From Deltaproteobacteria bacterium (GTDB taxonomy: Bacteria > Myxococcota > Myxococcia > Myxococcales > SZAS-1), in assembly GCA_018266075.1 (NCBI GenBank), contig JAFEBB010000045.1:1-61579 (forward strand): a stretch of 61,579 bases of DNA, written 5' to 3'. Shown here piece after piece: positions 17,428-25,323 of the stretch. A program made the translations under genes and the position numbers. Positions within the stretch are counted from its first letter, which is position 1, and each line of letters begins with the position of its first letter. The notes beneath the pieces are model-generated. The model searched no databases. It was not told the origin of the DNA and was given only the letters and a program-made list of their open reading frames with translations.

Positions 17428-20400
17428 TCAATAGAAGGTTCGATCGCCGCGGCCGAGCACCACCTGCATGAACGGTCCGCCCGGCCGTTCGATGGCCAGA
17501 TCGGCGCCGCCGTCGCCGAGCAGATCGCCGGCGAGGAGGTGCGCCACCGTTCCGCCGGGCTGCAGCGGCTCCACGTCGTAGCCGCCATCGGGCTGGCCCC
17601 AGGCCACGTACGCGCTCTGGTCCGACGCGAAGACCACGTCGGTGAAGCCGTCGTGGTCGAAGTCGGCGAACGCGGGCCGGCCCACCACCGGGTAGCAGCC
17701 CTCGCTCGGCAGGAACTGCGTGCCCGCGGTGAGCTGCCCCTCGGACACGTGCGCGAAGTAGATGGTCTGGAGCGCGTTGCAGCCCACGTCGCGGCTGGAG
17801 TTGACGACGATCAACTCGTCCACGGGCCCGCCGGGCACGGATGGAAACGCGCGCATGCCGAAGTTGTCGCCGAAGTTGCCGATGTCGAACTGGCCCAGCG
17901 TGCTCGAGGCGGCCCCGTCCCAGCCGCCGTCGGGGAAGGCGAGGTGGAGCTCGATCACCGAGTCCACGTCGGTGATGCGCGAGAGCACCAGGTCGCTCGC
18001 GCCGCCCGCGCCCGACACGAACGCGAAGTCGAACGCGCCCGGGTAGTTGTGGAAGCCCGAGCGCGCGTCGAGGGCCGGTGACACCGTGGCCATGACCAGC
18101 TCGGGCGCGACGGGATCCGGGTTGATCGCCGCGACCGCCACCCGGCTCCCGTCGACCTCGGGGAAGATCGCGTAGGTCGGCTTGTGCGGCAGGTCGAGCT
18201 GCGGGCCGCCGTCCACGAGCGGGAGCGCGAGGAGCACGCCGCCGTCTGCGTTCACCGCCACCGCCCATGCTTGCGCCCCGAAGGCTGCGACGGCGGGCAC
18301 GTGCTCGTCGGCAAGGAACGGCCCGCTGCGGGCGAGCTGCGCGGTCCCGGGAAGCGACTGCAGCAGCAAGAGCCCACCGCCCGCCAGCCAGAGGTTCTTC
18401 GAGCCGCCCGGTCCGTCCTGCAGGGCCACGTCCTCGGCGAGCGAGGGGAGCGGGAAGGTGCGCCCGGGCCGCAGCTCACCGCCGTAGCCGCCGGAGAGCA
18501 GGGTGATCTCGGAGCTGTGCACCGCGTCCGCGCCGACGTACGCCAGGTCGGGAATGCCGTCGCCGGTGAAGTCGCCCGCGACGAGCCCCGTGGCCGGTCC
18601 GATGGCGTTGGTGGGCAGATCGGCCAGCCCGCCGTCGAGCACCACCAGCCGGCGCGCGCCGTCGAGGCTGGAGATGTCGATCTCCACGCCCGGACGCTGC
18701 GGCGAGGCCCCGAGGGTGATGGCGGTGGTGTCCGTGCTCAACGCGAGCTCACCCAGGACGACCAGGCCTCCGCCTCCGACATCCGTGGCCGCGACGACCA
18801 ACGGCACGCCGTTCGTGTAGCCCACCACGAGCTGATCCACGTGGCCGCCCACCGCCCCGCCCGAGAAGTCCGTCTCGTTGAGCTCCAGCGAATCGAAATA
18901 GTGCGCCGTCGGAACGCAGGTCTGCGCGTGGAGCAGCAGCTCGAACCCGCCATCGGCGTCCACCACCGGGGCGAGGTTCACGAAGTGCATCGCGTAGTCC
19001 GTGCCCGCGTCGGGGCAGGCGGTGGCGGCGTCGAAGGTGAACTCCAGGCCGTGCTGGCCGGAGCGGCCCACGGCGAGGCTGGCGTTGTCCATGCCGGGCT
19101 CGGGCGGGGCGTAGCCGGCGGGCGTCCAGCCGCTGGTCGAGGCCCGGAACGCGTAGAAGCCGTTGCCCACGGTGGAGAAGGGCTCGCTGCCGGCGACGAT
19201 CAGGGCGCCGCCGTAGCCGGAGTTGAAGGTGTCGGAGTAGCCCATGGAGGCCACGTTGAGGTTGTAGGCGGTCAGGTCGAGGGTCGGTCCCTGGCTGAGG
19301 GTGCCGTCGGGCTCGCCCATCAGGAGATCGATCTTGCTGCAAGGGTCGAACGCGCCGTCGCCCGCGAGCACCGCGACGTCCTCGCGGCCGTCGTTGGTGA
19401 GGTCGCCCACCACCACGTCACAGACCTCGGGGCGGAGGGTGAGCGTGGGCGAGACGCTCGGGCCCTGCGGGTTGGTGACCGAGACGCGGAGCTGCGCCGG
19501 GCCCACCGTCGACACCGCCAGCAGATCCGTGAGGCCGTCGCCGTTGAAGTCGCCGGTCAGCAGCCGGAAGCCCTTTCCGGCGGGAAGCGCGGCGGTGAAG
19601 TCGGCGAGCTGCACGGCGAAGGAGCGCGTGAGGCCCGCGCCATCGGTGACGGTGATCGCGTCCAACACGTTCGGCGTGGGGCCGGAGCGGTACACGCCGT
19701 CGTCCCCGATGGCGCCGCCGCTCAGGTTACCCAGCGAGGCGAAGTCGAAGTGGTACGGCGGCACGCCGCCGCTGGCCTGGAAGAACAGGGTGCTCCCAGG
19801 CGCGACGGCGGTCAGGGCCGCGCCGTTCGGCGTCACCGAGAGCTGGGGCGAGACGGCCGCCGTCGCCTGCACCGCGGGTCCCACGGCCTGGGTGAGGGTC
19901 ACGGTGTACACCCCGGGCCCGCAGCTGCCAGCGTGGAAGAGGCCGTGGCGATCGACGCAGGCGGGCGCGTCACCGCCGTCCAGCGCGGGGCAGTCCTCGC
20001 CTGCGGGCGCGTCGGCACAGTGCGGAGTCGGATCCGGCGCGGCGCAGCCATCGCCGGCCGTGAGCGCGAAGCAGTACGGACCCTCGCCGCCGCTGGCGCT
20101 GAACTGCCACGTCTGTCCCGGGGCGATCTGGACGATGGCGGGGGTGAGCTGCACCGCCGCGCCCACCTGGATGGTGACGGGCACGCTGGCGCCCGCGGAA
20201 TCCGAGACGCGGACGGTGTCCGCGGTGTTGCCCTGCAGGCCCGCCAGGTAGGAACCGTCGCCGTCGACGCGGGCCTCCGGGCCGCTGCGCTGGTCGGCGC
20301 CGGTGAGGGAGAAGGCGTAGGGCGGCTGGCCTCCGGAGACGTCGATGCGCGTGGTGCCCGCGGGGGCCACGCTGCTGCGCTCGGCGAAGGCGGTGAGCGA

Positions 20401-20490
20401 CGCGTTGGCGCTCGAGCCGGGCGAGGTGAAGCTCCGGGAGCAGGCGGCGACCGAGAGGAGCGAGAGCGCGGCGGCGAGGCGGGCGGGCAT
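17428..20490 (-). CDS. Large lipoprotein with FG-GAP/VCBS-type propeller repeats
   Basis: 1020 aa. The signal peptide MPARLAAALSLLSVAACSRS has lipobox VAAC. Residues about 25-300 look like Ig or cadherin-like modules (GGQPPYAFSLTG, GEGPYCFALTAGDGC, GGVPPYHFDFASL). The rest contains many FG-GAP/VCBS-like blades, each with a D-x-[ND]-x-D-G calcium-loop signature such as GDFNGDGLTDLL, GDLTNDGREDVA, GDFTGDGIPDLA and ADFDHDGFTDVV. Such proteins are usually extracellular adhesins or scaffolds; a binding partner cannot be predicted. It appears monocistronic. Confidence 0.88.
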   Translation of the reverse strand: MPARLAAALSLLSVAACSRSFTSPGSSANASLTAFAERSSVAPAGTTRIDVSGGQPPYAFSLTGADQRSGPEARVDGDGSYLAGLQGNTADTVRVSDSAGASVPVTIQVGAAVQLTPAIVQIAPGQTWQFSASGGEGPYCFALTAGDGCAAPDPTPHCADAPAGEDCPALDGGDAPACVDRHGLFHAGSCGPGVYTVTLTQAVGPAVQATAAVSPQLSVTPNGAALTAVAPGSTLFFQASGGVPPYHFDFASLGNLSGGAIGDDGVYRSGPTPNVLDAITVTDGAGLTRSFAVQLADFTAALPAGKGFRLLTGDFNGDGLTDLLAVSTVGPAQLRVSVTNPQGPSVSPTLTLRPEVCDVVVGDLTNDGREDVAVLAGDGAFDPCSKIDLLMGEPDGTLSQGPTLDLTAYNLNVASMGYSDTFNSGYGGALIVAGSEPFSTVGNGFYAFRASTSGWTPAGYAPPEPGMDNASLAVGRSGQHGLEFTFDAATACPDAGTDYAMHFVNLAPVVDADGGFELLLHAQTCVPTAHYFDSLELNETDFSGGAVGGHVDQLVVGYTNGVPLVVAATDVGGGGLVVLGELALSTDTTAITLGASPQRPGVEIDISSLDGARRLVVLDGGLADLPTNAIGPATGLVAGDFTGDGIPDLAYVGADAVHSSEITLLSGGYGGELRPGRTFPLPSLAEDVALQDGPGGSKNLWLAGGGLLLLQSLPGTAQLARSGPFLADEHVPAVAAFGAQAWAVAVNADGGVLLALPLVDGGPQLDLPHKPTYAIFPEVDGSRVAVAAINPDPVAPELVMATVSPALDARSGFHNYPGAFDFAFVSGAGGASDLVLSRITDVDSVIELHLAFPDGGWDGAASSTLGQFDIGNFGDNFGMRAFPSVPGGPVDELIVVNSSRDVGCNALQTIYFAHVSEGQLTAGTQFLPSEGCYPVVGRPAFADFDHDGFTDVVFASDQSAYVAWGQPDGGYDVEPLQPGGTVAHLLAGDLLGDGGADLAIERPGGPFMQVVLGRGDRTFY

Positions 20491-20585
20491 CTCTCCTCCG
20501 GTGGTCCGGAGCGAGTGTAGACGAACGACGGAGCGTCAGGGCCTGGGAAGGCGTGCGCGACGCAGAGCCTTCGTGCGGTGCGGCG

Positions 20586-21047
20586 TCAGGCCGGCAGGCC
20601 GGCCGCCGCTGCGGGCGCGGGGAGGAGCTCGAAGTCGAATGGCAGCTCGTCCGTGAGTCGATCGGGGTGCCGCAAGAGCTCCAGCAGATCCGTCGAGGTC
20701 ACCAGGCCGATGAGGGTCTCGTCGGGTGTGACCACGGGCAGCGCGTCGAAGCGATTCTCGAGCATCAGCGTGGCCAACGTGGAGACCGACGTGGTCGGGT
20801 TCGCGGCGATGGGGCAGGTGGTCATGGCCTCGCCCACCGCCGCGCGCGAGACCTCGCGCCGGCCGTCGGCGTGGAGCGTGGTGCGCAAGAGCACGTCGCG
20901 GTCGGACACGATGCCGCAGAGCTTGCCGGCCAGGACCACCGGCAGGTGGCGCACGCGCAGCTTCTGCATCAGCCGCGCGGCCGCGTCGAGCGGGTACTCG
21001 GGAGGAACGGCGGTCACTTTCACGGTCATCACACGGCGGGCTTGCAT
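20586..21047 (-). CDS. CBS-domain pair protein
   Basis: 153 aa, cytoplasmic. Two CBS domains: about 8-60 (RHLPVVLAGKLCGIVSDRDVL) and about 75-130 (DALPVVTPDETLIGLVTSTDLLELL). CBS pairs bind adenine nucleotides and serve as energy or second-messenger sensors. The tail is Pro/Ala-rich. The gene stands alone between two lipoprotein loci. Confidence 0.88.
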   Translation of the reverse strand: MQARRVMTVKVTAVPPEYPLDAAARLMQKLRVRHLPVVLAGKLCGIVSDRDVLLRTTLHADGRREVSRAAVGEAMTTCPIAANPTTSVSTLATLMLENRFDALPVVTPDETLIGLVTSTDLLELLRHPDRLTDELPFDFELLPAPAAAAGLPA

Positions 21048-21105
21048 GCGGCACCTCGGGTTTGGGCGAGGTATTGCAGGCCGCAGGCCAACGATGTCGC
21101 GCTCG

Positions 21106-21504
21106 TCACCCGTTGCTGCTGCCCGGGTGTTGGCTCGGACAGAAGCACGTGCCGCTTCCGAGGTCGCACGACGCTGGCGCGCACTTGGCGTCGGAGTCGC
21201 AGCCGTCCCAGCTCTGGCAGACCTTGCCGAACGGATCGCAGAAGCCGCTCGCGCAGTCGTTGTCGTGCTCGCACGGAGCGCAGAGGACGAGCCCAGGCGC
21301 GCCGCCCGTCGAGCCGCCGCTGCCCGTCGAGCTGGACGAGCTCGATGAGCTGGATGAGCCCGACGAGCTGGACGAACCCACCGTTCCGCTGCTCGCCGAC
21401 GCGCTGCTCGCCGCGGCGCTGCTCGTCGACGTGTCGACCGAAGCAGTTTCCGGCGCCACGTAGCAACCCGACGCGAACGCGCCGATCGCGATCCACGTCC
21501 TCAT
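21106..21504 (-). CDS. Ser-rich, Cys-rich small lipoprotein
   Basis: 132 aa. Signal peptide MRTWIAIGAFASGC has lipobox ASGC. Residues 20-70 are almost only Ser, Thr and Gly. The C-terminal 60 residues have paired Cys (CAPCEHDNDCASGFCD, CDSDAKC, CFC), resembling small disulfide-rich modules often found in myxobacterial surface lipoproteins. The ATG overlaps the stop of the upstream esterase-like gene by 4 bp, so the two are coupled. Confidence 0.75.
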   Translation of the reverse strand: MRTWIAIGAFASGCYVAPETASVDTSTSSAAASSASASSGTVGSSSSSGSSSSSSSSSSTGSGGSTGGAPGLVLCAPCEHDNDCASGFCDPFGKVCQSWDGCDSDAKCAPASCDLGSGTCFCPSQHPGSSNG

Positions 21505-22859
21505 GGGTGCGGGTGCGCGCGCAGGAAGTCGAGCATCTCGGGCTCGTGGTCATGACCGCCGCGATCCGCGACGCCATCCGGCCAGTGCAAATGGTTCAGC
21601 CCGCCCAGGATCTCGCCGCAGCTGCTCGCGCACGCGCTCACCGTGACGCCGGAGCCGTCGACGATCTCGTCCTGCACGGCCGCGTCGCCCATGGTCGTGC
21701 CCAGGGTGGCGAGCCAGGTCTCGACCGCGTAGCCGGGTGGGGCGATGGTGCCGCCGTCGGGCGCAGCGAGCTGCGCGGCGTCGCAAGGGACGAGCGCGTC
21801 GCAGTCGCGGTGGATGGCGAAGATGGGCACGTCGGTCTGCGGGTACGGGTTCGCTGCGCACGACGCGAGCGCGGCGTCGTCGGGCGCGGCGAAGGGATCG
21901 GCGCCGGCGTACGGCGCGGCGGCGGCGATGCGCGAGGGCGGACCGTCGAGGCCGGGCGTGGCCGTGGTGAAGCGCGCGGCCGCGTACTCTTGCGCGAAGA
22001 ACGCGCCGTTCGACCAGCCCGTCACGTAGATGCGCGCGGGATCCACCTTGCCGGTGGCGGCGAGCGTCTCGATCAAGCGGTCGACGCTGCGGATGTCGGG
22101 GTTGCCGCTGGGGCTGCCGAGGTCGCGGTAGAGGTGGTCGAAGTGCGTGCCCGCCGGGTTCTGGCCCTCCCAGTGCAGGTTGCGGCCCTGCAGCGACGCG
22201 ATGGCGAATCCGACCGGGCCGCCGTCGCCCGAGAGCGGGTAGCTGTCCGACTTCGAGCGCAGCGAGGTGTAGTCGTAGAGGTCGTCGGCGCCGCCGTGGC
22301 TGCCGTGCAGGAAGACCACCAGCGGAAGCTGTTCGCCGCCCGCGTCGGGGATGTGCACGCAGGCGTAGCGGGTGCCGCCGTCGTCGCCCCAGGTGAGCGG
22401 CGGGCCGTCGGAGAAGGCGGGGCGCGTGCTTCCGGCATCGGTGGCGCAGTCCGGAATGTCGGGGGGCGAGTCGATGGTCACGCCCAGGGGGCCGACGCAC
22501 GTGTTGTCGGGCGTGCACTCCAGGAGCGGGCCGCAGAGTCCGGTCGCGGCGGTGCAGGTGGGGCTGCACGCGACCGCGCCCGTCGAGCCCGAGGTGCCGC
22601 TGGTCGTCGACGTGCTTCCGGAGCTCGAACCGCTGCTGGATGACGTCCCGGTCGAGCTGCCGCTGGTCGAGGTGGCGCTCGCGCTCGACGAGCCCGAGCT
22701 CGCGTTCGACGACGCGCCGCTGGTGGATCCCGCCGAAGTCGTGGAGGCGGTGGCGCCGGTGGTGCCGCCCGTCGACGACGACCCGCTGGTGGTTTCGGTG
22801 GCGTGGCAACCCGCGATGACGAACGCCAGTCCCAACGCTGCACGTGCTCGGAACGACAT
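21501..22859 (-). CDS. Lipoprotein with alpha/beta-hydrolase (PHB depolymerase-like) domain
   Basis: 452 aa. The start is ATG 22859 with AGGAGGGG upstream. Signal peptide MSFRARAALGLAFVIAGC has lipobox IAGC. Residues 20-105 are a Ser/Thr/Gly linker. A short Cys-rich module (CSPTCTAATGLCG) leads to an alpha/beta hydrolase domain (about 165-450) with FLHGSHGGADD near the oxyanion hole and GWSNG as the nucleophile elbow, then a late NHLHWPDG for His. The arrangement resembles LpqC/feruloyl esterase/PHB depolymerase enzymes. The substrate is unknown. It is divergent from an ECF sigma factor gene, with an inverted repeat between. Confidence 0.82.
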   Translation of the reverse strand: MSFRARAALGLAFVIAGCHATETTSGSSSTGGTTGATASTTSAGSTSGASSNASSGSSSASATSTSGSSTGTSSSSGSSSGSTSTTSGTSGSTGAVACSPTCTAATGLCGPLLECTPDNTCVGPLGVTIDSPPDIPDCATDAGSTRPAFSDGPPLTWGDDGGTRYACVHIPDAGGEQLPLVVFLHGSHGGADDLYDYTSLRSKSDSYPLSGDGGPVGFAIASLQGRNLHWEGQNPAGTHFDHLYRDLGSPSGNPDIRSVDRLIETLAATGKVDPARIYVTGWSNGAFFAQEYAAARFTTATPGLDGPPSRIAAAAPYAGADPFAAPDDAALASCAANPYPQTDVPIFAIHRDCDALVPCDAAQLAAPDGGTIAPPGYAVETWLATLGTTMGDAAVQDEIVDGSGVTVSACASSCGEILGGLNHLHWPDGVADRGGHDHEPEMLDFLRAHPHP

Positions 22860-22904
22860 GTCCCCTCCTGGTTTCGACGCACAAGACGCCGGTCGCCGCG
22901 AATT

Positions 22905-22930
22905 CCCTACGGTACGATTCGCGCGTAGGG
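22905..22930. promoter_or_regulatory. Inverted repeat between esterase lipoprotein and ECF genes
   Basis: CCCTACG (22905-22911) pairs with CGTAGGG (22924-22930) across 12 bp, in the 124-bp divergent gap. It could be an operator shared by both directions. The CGTA word also resembles an ECF -10 element. Both readings are inference. Confidence 0.4.
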
Positions 22931-22983
22931 ATCTTCTTGCGCCGTACGTCTGGGGGGCATGGGAGCCCTTCGCCCCGGAGCCT

Positions 22984-23541
22984 GTGCGCATCGACGCCGT
23001 CACGCCACCGAACCTGGCCGAGCTGGCGCAGGCCGCTGCCCGCGGCGATGCGGCGAGCTTCGCGGCGCTGGTGCGCGTGGCGTCGCCGCGCTTGCTGGTT
23101 CTCGCGGCCCGGATCCTCGCCGATCCCGACGAAGCCGCCGACGTCCTCCAGGAGGCGTGGATGCGCACCCACGACGCGCTCGCCACACGTGAGCTGCGAG
23201 AGCTCGCGGCGTTCGAAGCCTGGATGAAGCGGATGGTGGTGCGGCTCTCGGTCGATCAGCTGCGGAATCGCGCGCGGCGGGTGCGCTTGCAGGGCCAGCT
23301 CGAAGCGCGTGTCGCGCCTGCAGACGAAGGCGCACTGGAAGCGCGCGCGGCGTGTCGCGAGCTCGCGTCGTGGCTGGAGGCATTGCCGGCCGAGCAGCGG
23401 GCGGCGCTCGTGCTGAAGGATCTCGAGGGCTACACGTCGGCCGAGATCGCGTCGTTGATGGGCACGTCGGAAGGTTCGGTGGAGCAGCGCTTGGTGCGGG
23501 CGAGGGCCACCCTTCGCGAGCGAGGTCGCCGTGAGCACTGA
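22984..23541 (+). CDS. ECF sigma factor
   Basis: 185 aa from GTG 22984; no in-frame ATG lies near it and GGAG is only 3 nt upstream, so the start is somewhat uncertain. Sigma region 2 (about 12-80) contains ADPDEAADVLQEAWMRT. Region 4 (about 120-180) contains LPAEQRAALVLKDLEGYTS and the helix-turn-helix IASLMGTSEGSVEQRLVRAR. It is the first of three overlapping genes: the next start lies inside its last codons. This coupling to two one-helix membrane proteins makes a membrane anti-sigma circuit likely. Confidence 0.9.
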   Translation: MRIDAVTPPNLAELAQAAARGDAASFAALVRVASPRLLVLAARILADPDEAADVLQEAWMRTHDALATRELRELAAFEAWMKRMVVRLSVDQLRNRARRVRLQGQLEARVAPADEGALEARAACRELASWLEALPAEQRAALVLKDLEGYTSAEIASLMGTSEGSVEQRLVRARATLRERGRREH

Positions 23542-23791
23542 TTGGGACAGCGAAGTGGAGCGGCTGCGTCGGCAGACGGCGTCGCTCACGCCCAGCGAGG
23601 CGCAGCTTCAGCAGTGGAGCGCGCTCGCGAACCGGCCGGCGCCGAGCGTGTTCTCGATGCAGCTCGCGCGCACGTGTTGGCGACTGGCGCTCGCGGCGGG
23701 GGTCGCGGCGGCGGTCATCCTCGCGGTCACCTGGCCGTCGAAGGCGCAGCGCGAAGAGCTGGCCATGCAGGAGGCGTCATGGATGCCGTGA
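23531..23791 (+). CDS. 86-aa single-helix membrane protein, probable anti-sigma
   Basis: Starts at GTG 23531, 11 bp inside the ECF gene. The cytoplasmic part (1-47) is helical (DSEVERLRRQTASLTPSEAQ). One membrane helix lies at about 48-67, and a short periplasmic tail follows. There is no zinc-binding HxxxCxxC motif. The size and one-helix layout match CnrY-type anti-sigma factors. No residue match is claimed; the call rests on position and topology. Confidence 0.65.
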   Translation: MSTDWDSEVERLRRQTASLTPSEAQLQQWSALANRPAPSVFSMQLARTCWRLALAAGVAAAVILAVTWPSKAQREELAMQEASWMP

Positions 23792-24201
23792 AGCGCGCGC
23801 GGTTTGCCGCGGCCGGGGCGGCGCTGTTGCTGCTGGCCGTGGGATTCGGGCTGGGGCTGGTGGTGGCGCGGGCGATCGTGCTGCGTCGGCTGAGCACGCT
23901 CTCCGACGGCCCGCCGGGCACGGCCGAGCTGAAGACGCTGATGTTCGTGGCCGAGGCCGAGCTGGATCTCGACGACGATCAGCGCGCGAAGGCGAAGCTG
24001 ATCCTCGACAAGTACCAGCCGCGGTTCGTGGCGATTCGAAGGCGGAACTTCCCGGAGATCGATGCGCTGCGGATGGAGCGGTACGCGGAGCTGCGCACGT
24101 TGATGAAGCCGGAGCAGACGGCGAAGTTCGATGCGCTCGTGGCGCACTACGAGGGGCAGTTGAGGAAGAGCGTGGGGCTTGCTGCGGACGCGAGTCCGTA
24201 G
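23779..24201 (+). CDS. Periplasmic-sensor-like protein with LTxxQ-type helices
   Basis: 140 aa, starting at ATG 23779 inside the end of the previous gene. One membrane helix at 9-30, then a helical periplasmic domain. Two segments recall the LTxxQ motif of the CpxP/Spy/CnrX superfamily: LDLDDDQRAKAKLI (63-75) and LMKPEQTAKFDAL (108-120). It has just one His outside the membrane, so the CnrX metal ligands are not conserved. With the ECF and 86-aa genes it forms a sigma/anti-sigma/sensor set of Cnr-like sizes. Confidence 0.65.
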   Translation: MDAVKRARFAAAGAALLLLAVGFGLGLVVARAIVLRRLSTLSDGPPGTAELKTLMFVAEAELDLDDDQRAKAKLILDKYQPRFVAIRRRNFPEIDALRMERYAELRTLMKPEQTAKFDALVAHYEGQLRKSVGLAADASP

Positions 24202-24339
24202 CGCCACCTGCGCTTCTTGGGCTTCGTAGGCTTGGGAAGCGTGAACGCGTTCGCCTGCGGGTTGAACACCGGTTGGCGGCGCGTGCTCCCGACTCGCGCG
24301 CGCACGTGTCACTATTCCAGCTTCTCGCGGAGTCGCCGA

Positions 24340-25245
24340 ATGCTGCCCCTCGTCGCCTTGCTGCTCACGGGCTTGCCCGAGAACCTCGAGAAGGCCCAGG
24401 CGGCGCTCGAGGCGGGCGACGTCGACAAGGCCTACGTGCAGTTGCTCATGTACGAGCCGCTCGCCAGCATCACCCGTTCGAATGAAGAGGTGACCCTCGC
24501 TCGCACCGCCCAGGCGGAGCTCGAGCGGAAGCAATATTTCCAAGCCTCGAACCTCGCTCGGTTCCTCATTCAGCTCGCGCCCAAGAGCACCTTCGCCATG
24601 GGCGTGCTCGGTCGATGTGCGCTCGAGCAGGGCCAGATCGACGAAGCGCAGCGCTGGGCCAGGTCGTGGGCGGAGACCGACCCCAGCGACCCGCAGCGAG
24701 GAGTGCTCGAGGCCGCAATCGACGCCAAGCTGGGCCATTGGATCGAGGTCTCGGCAAAGACGGCGTCGCTGATGGGCGATCCGCGGCTCACCCCCGCGCA
24801 GCGGGACGAAGCGCGAGACCTCAACGTGAGAGCGGGCGAGGTGCTGGAAAAGAATCCGGCCGCGGCGAAGGAGGCGAAGCTGCAGCAGGCCTCGGCGGTG
24901 GCCAACCGAGAGCGCGAGCTCTCGGCGCAGAACGGAAAGTGGGCCGCCAGCGACATCACGCTCTTCTGCAACACCACGAGCGTCGACTGCGATCAGGTGC
25001 GCGATTACTTCACCCAGCGAAGCATTCCGTTCGTGGAGAAGGACATCGACGTGGACGAGGAGGCCCATGCCCTCTTCGTCAAAGAGACTGCGGGTCGGGC
25101 TCAGAAGGTCCCGGTCACGAGATTTCTGACTTATCCACCCGCCGGGTACACGGTCATCAACGGCTTCAAGCCGCAAGAGTTCGAGCAGGCGCTGCGGGAC
25201 AAGCATCCGGATTGGCGGACGGCGCACGAGTCGAAGCAGCCGTAG
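24340..25245 (+). CDS. TPR-like domain fused to a glutaredoxin-like domain
   Basis: 301 aa from ATG 24340 (GGAG 7 nt upstream). The first 11 residues are hydrophobic and may be a short signal. Residues about 12-180 are helical TPR-like repeats (ENLEKAQAALEAGDVDKAY, RCALEQGQIDEAQRWARSW). From about 203 the fold is glutaredoxin-like: ASDITLFC-NTTSVDC, then DYFTQRSIPFVEKDIDVD and VPV at 257-259 as the cis-Pro. The usual CPxC is replaced by SVDC at 214-217, with another Cys at 210, so a normal dithiol mechanism is doubtful. This pairing is unusual. Confidence 0.75.
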   Translation: MLPLVALLLTGLPENLEKAQAALEAGDVDKAYVQLLMYEPLASITRSNEEVTLARTAQAELERKQYFQASNLARFLIQLAPKSTFAMGVLGRCALEQGQIDEAQRWARSWAETDPSDPQRGVLEAAIDAKLGHWIEVSAKTASLMGDPRLTPAQRDEARDLNVRAGEVLEKNPAAAKEAKLQQASAVANRERELSAQNGKWAASDITLFCNTTSVDCDQVRDYFTQRSIPFVEKDIDVDEEAHALFVKETAGRAQKVPVTRFLTYPPAGYTVINGFKPQEFEQALRDKHPDWRTAHESKQP

Positions 25246-25323
25246 CCCTCGGGCTTGACGCCCGGTCTTGCGTCGCACCATCCACCAGACGACGATGGCC
25301 CCACACCTCGTCCCGGAGTCCAC

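Noticed and set aside
18184-20520. 778-aa open frame opposite the FG-GAP lipoprotein
   Set aside because: Arg/Gly/Ala/Val/His-rich translation without domains; the minus strand has a signal peptide, lipobox and calcium-loop repeats.
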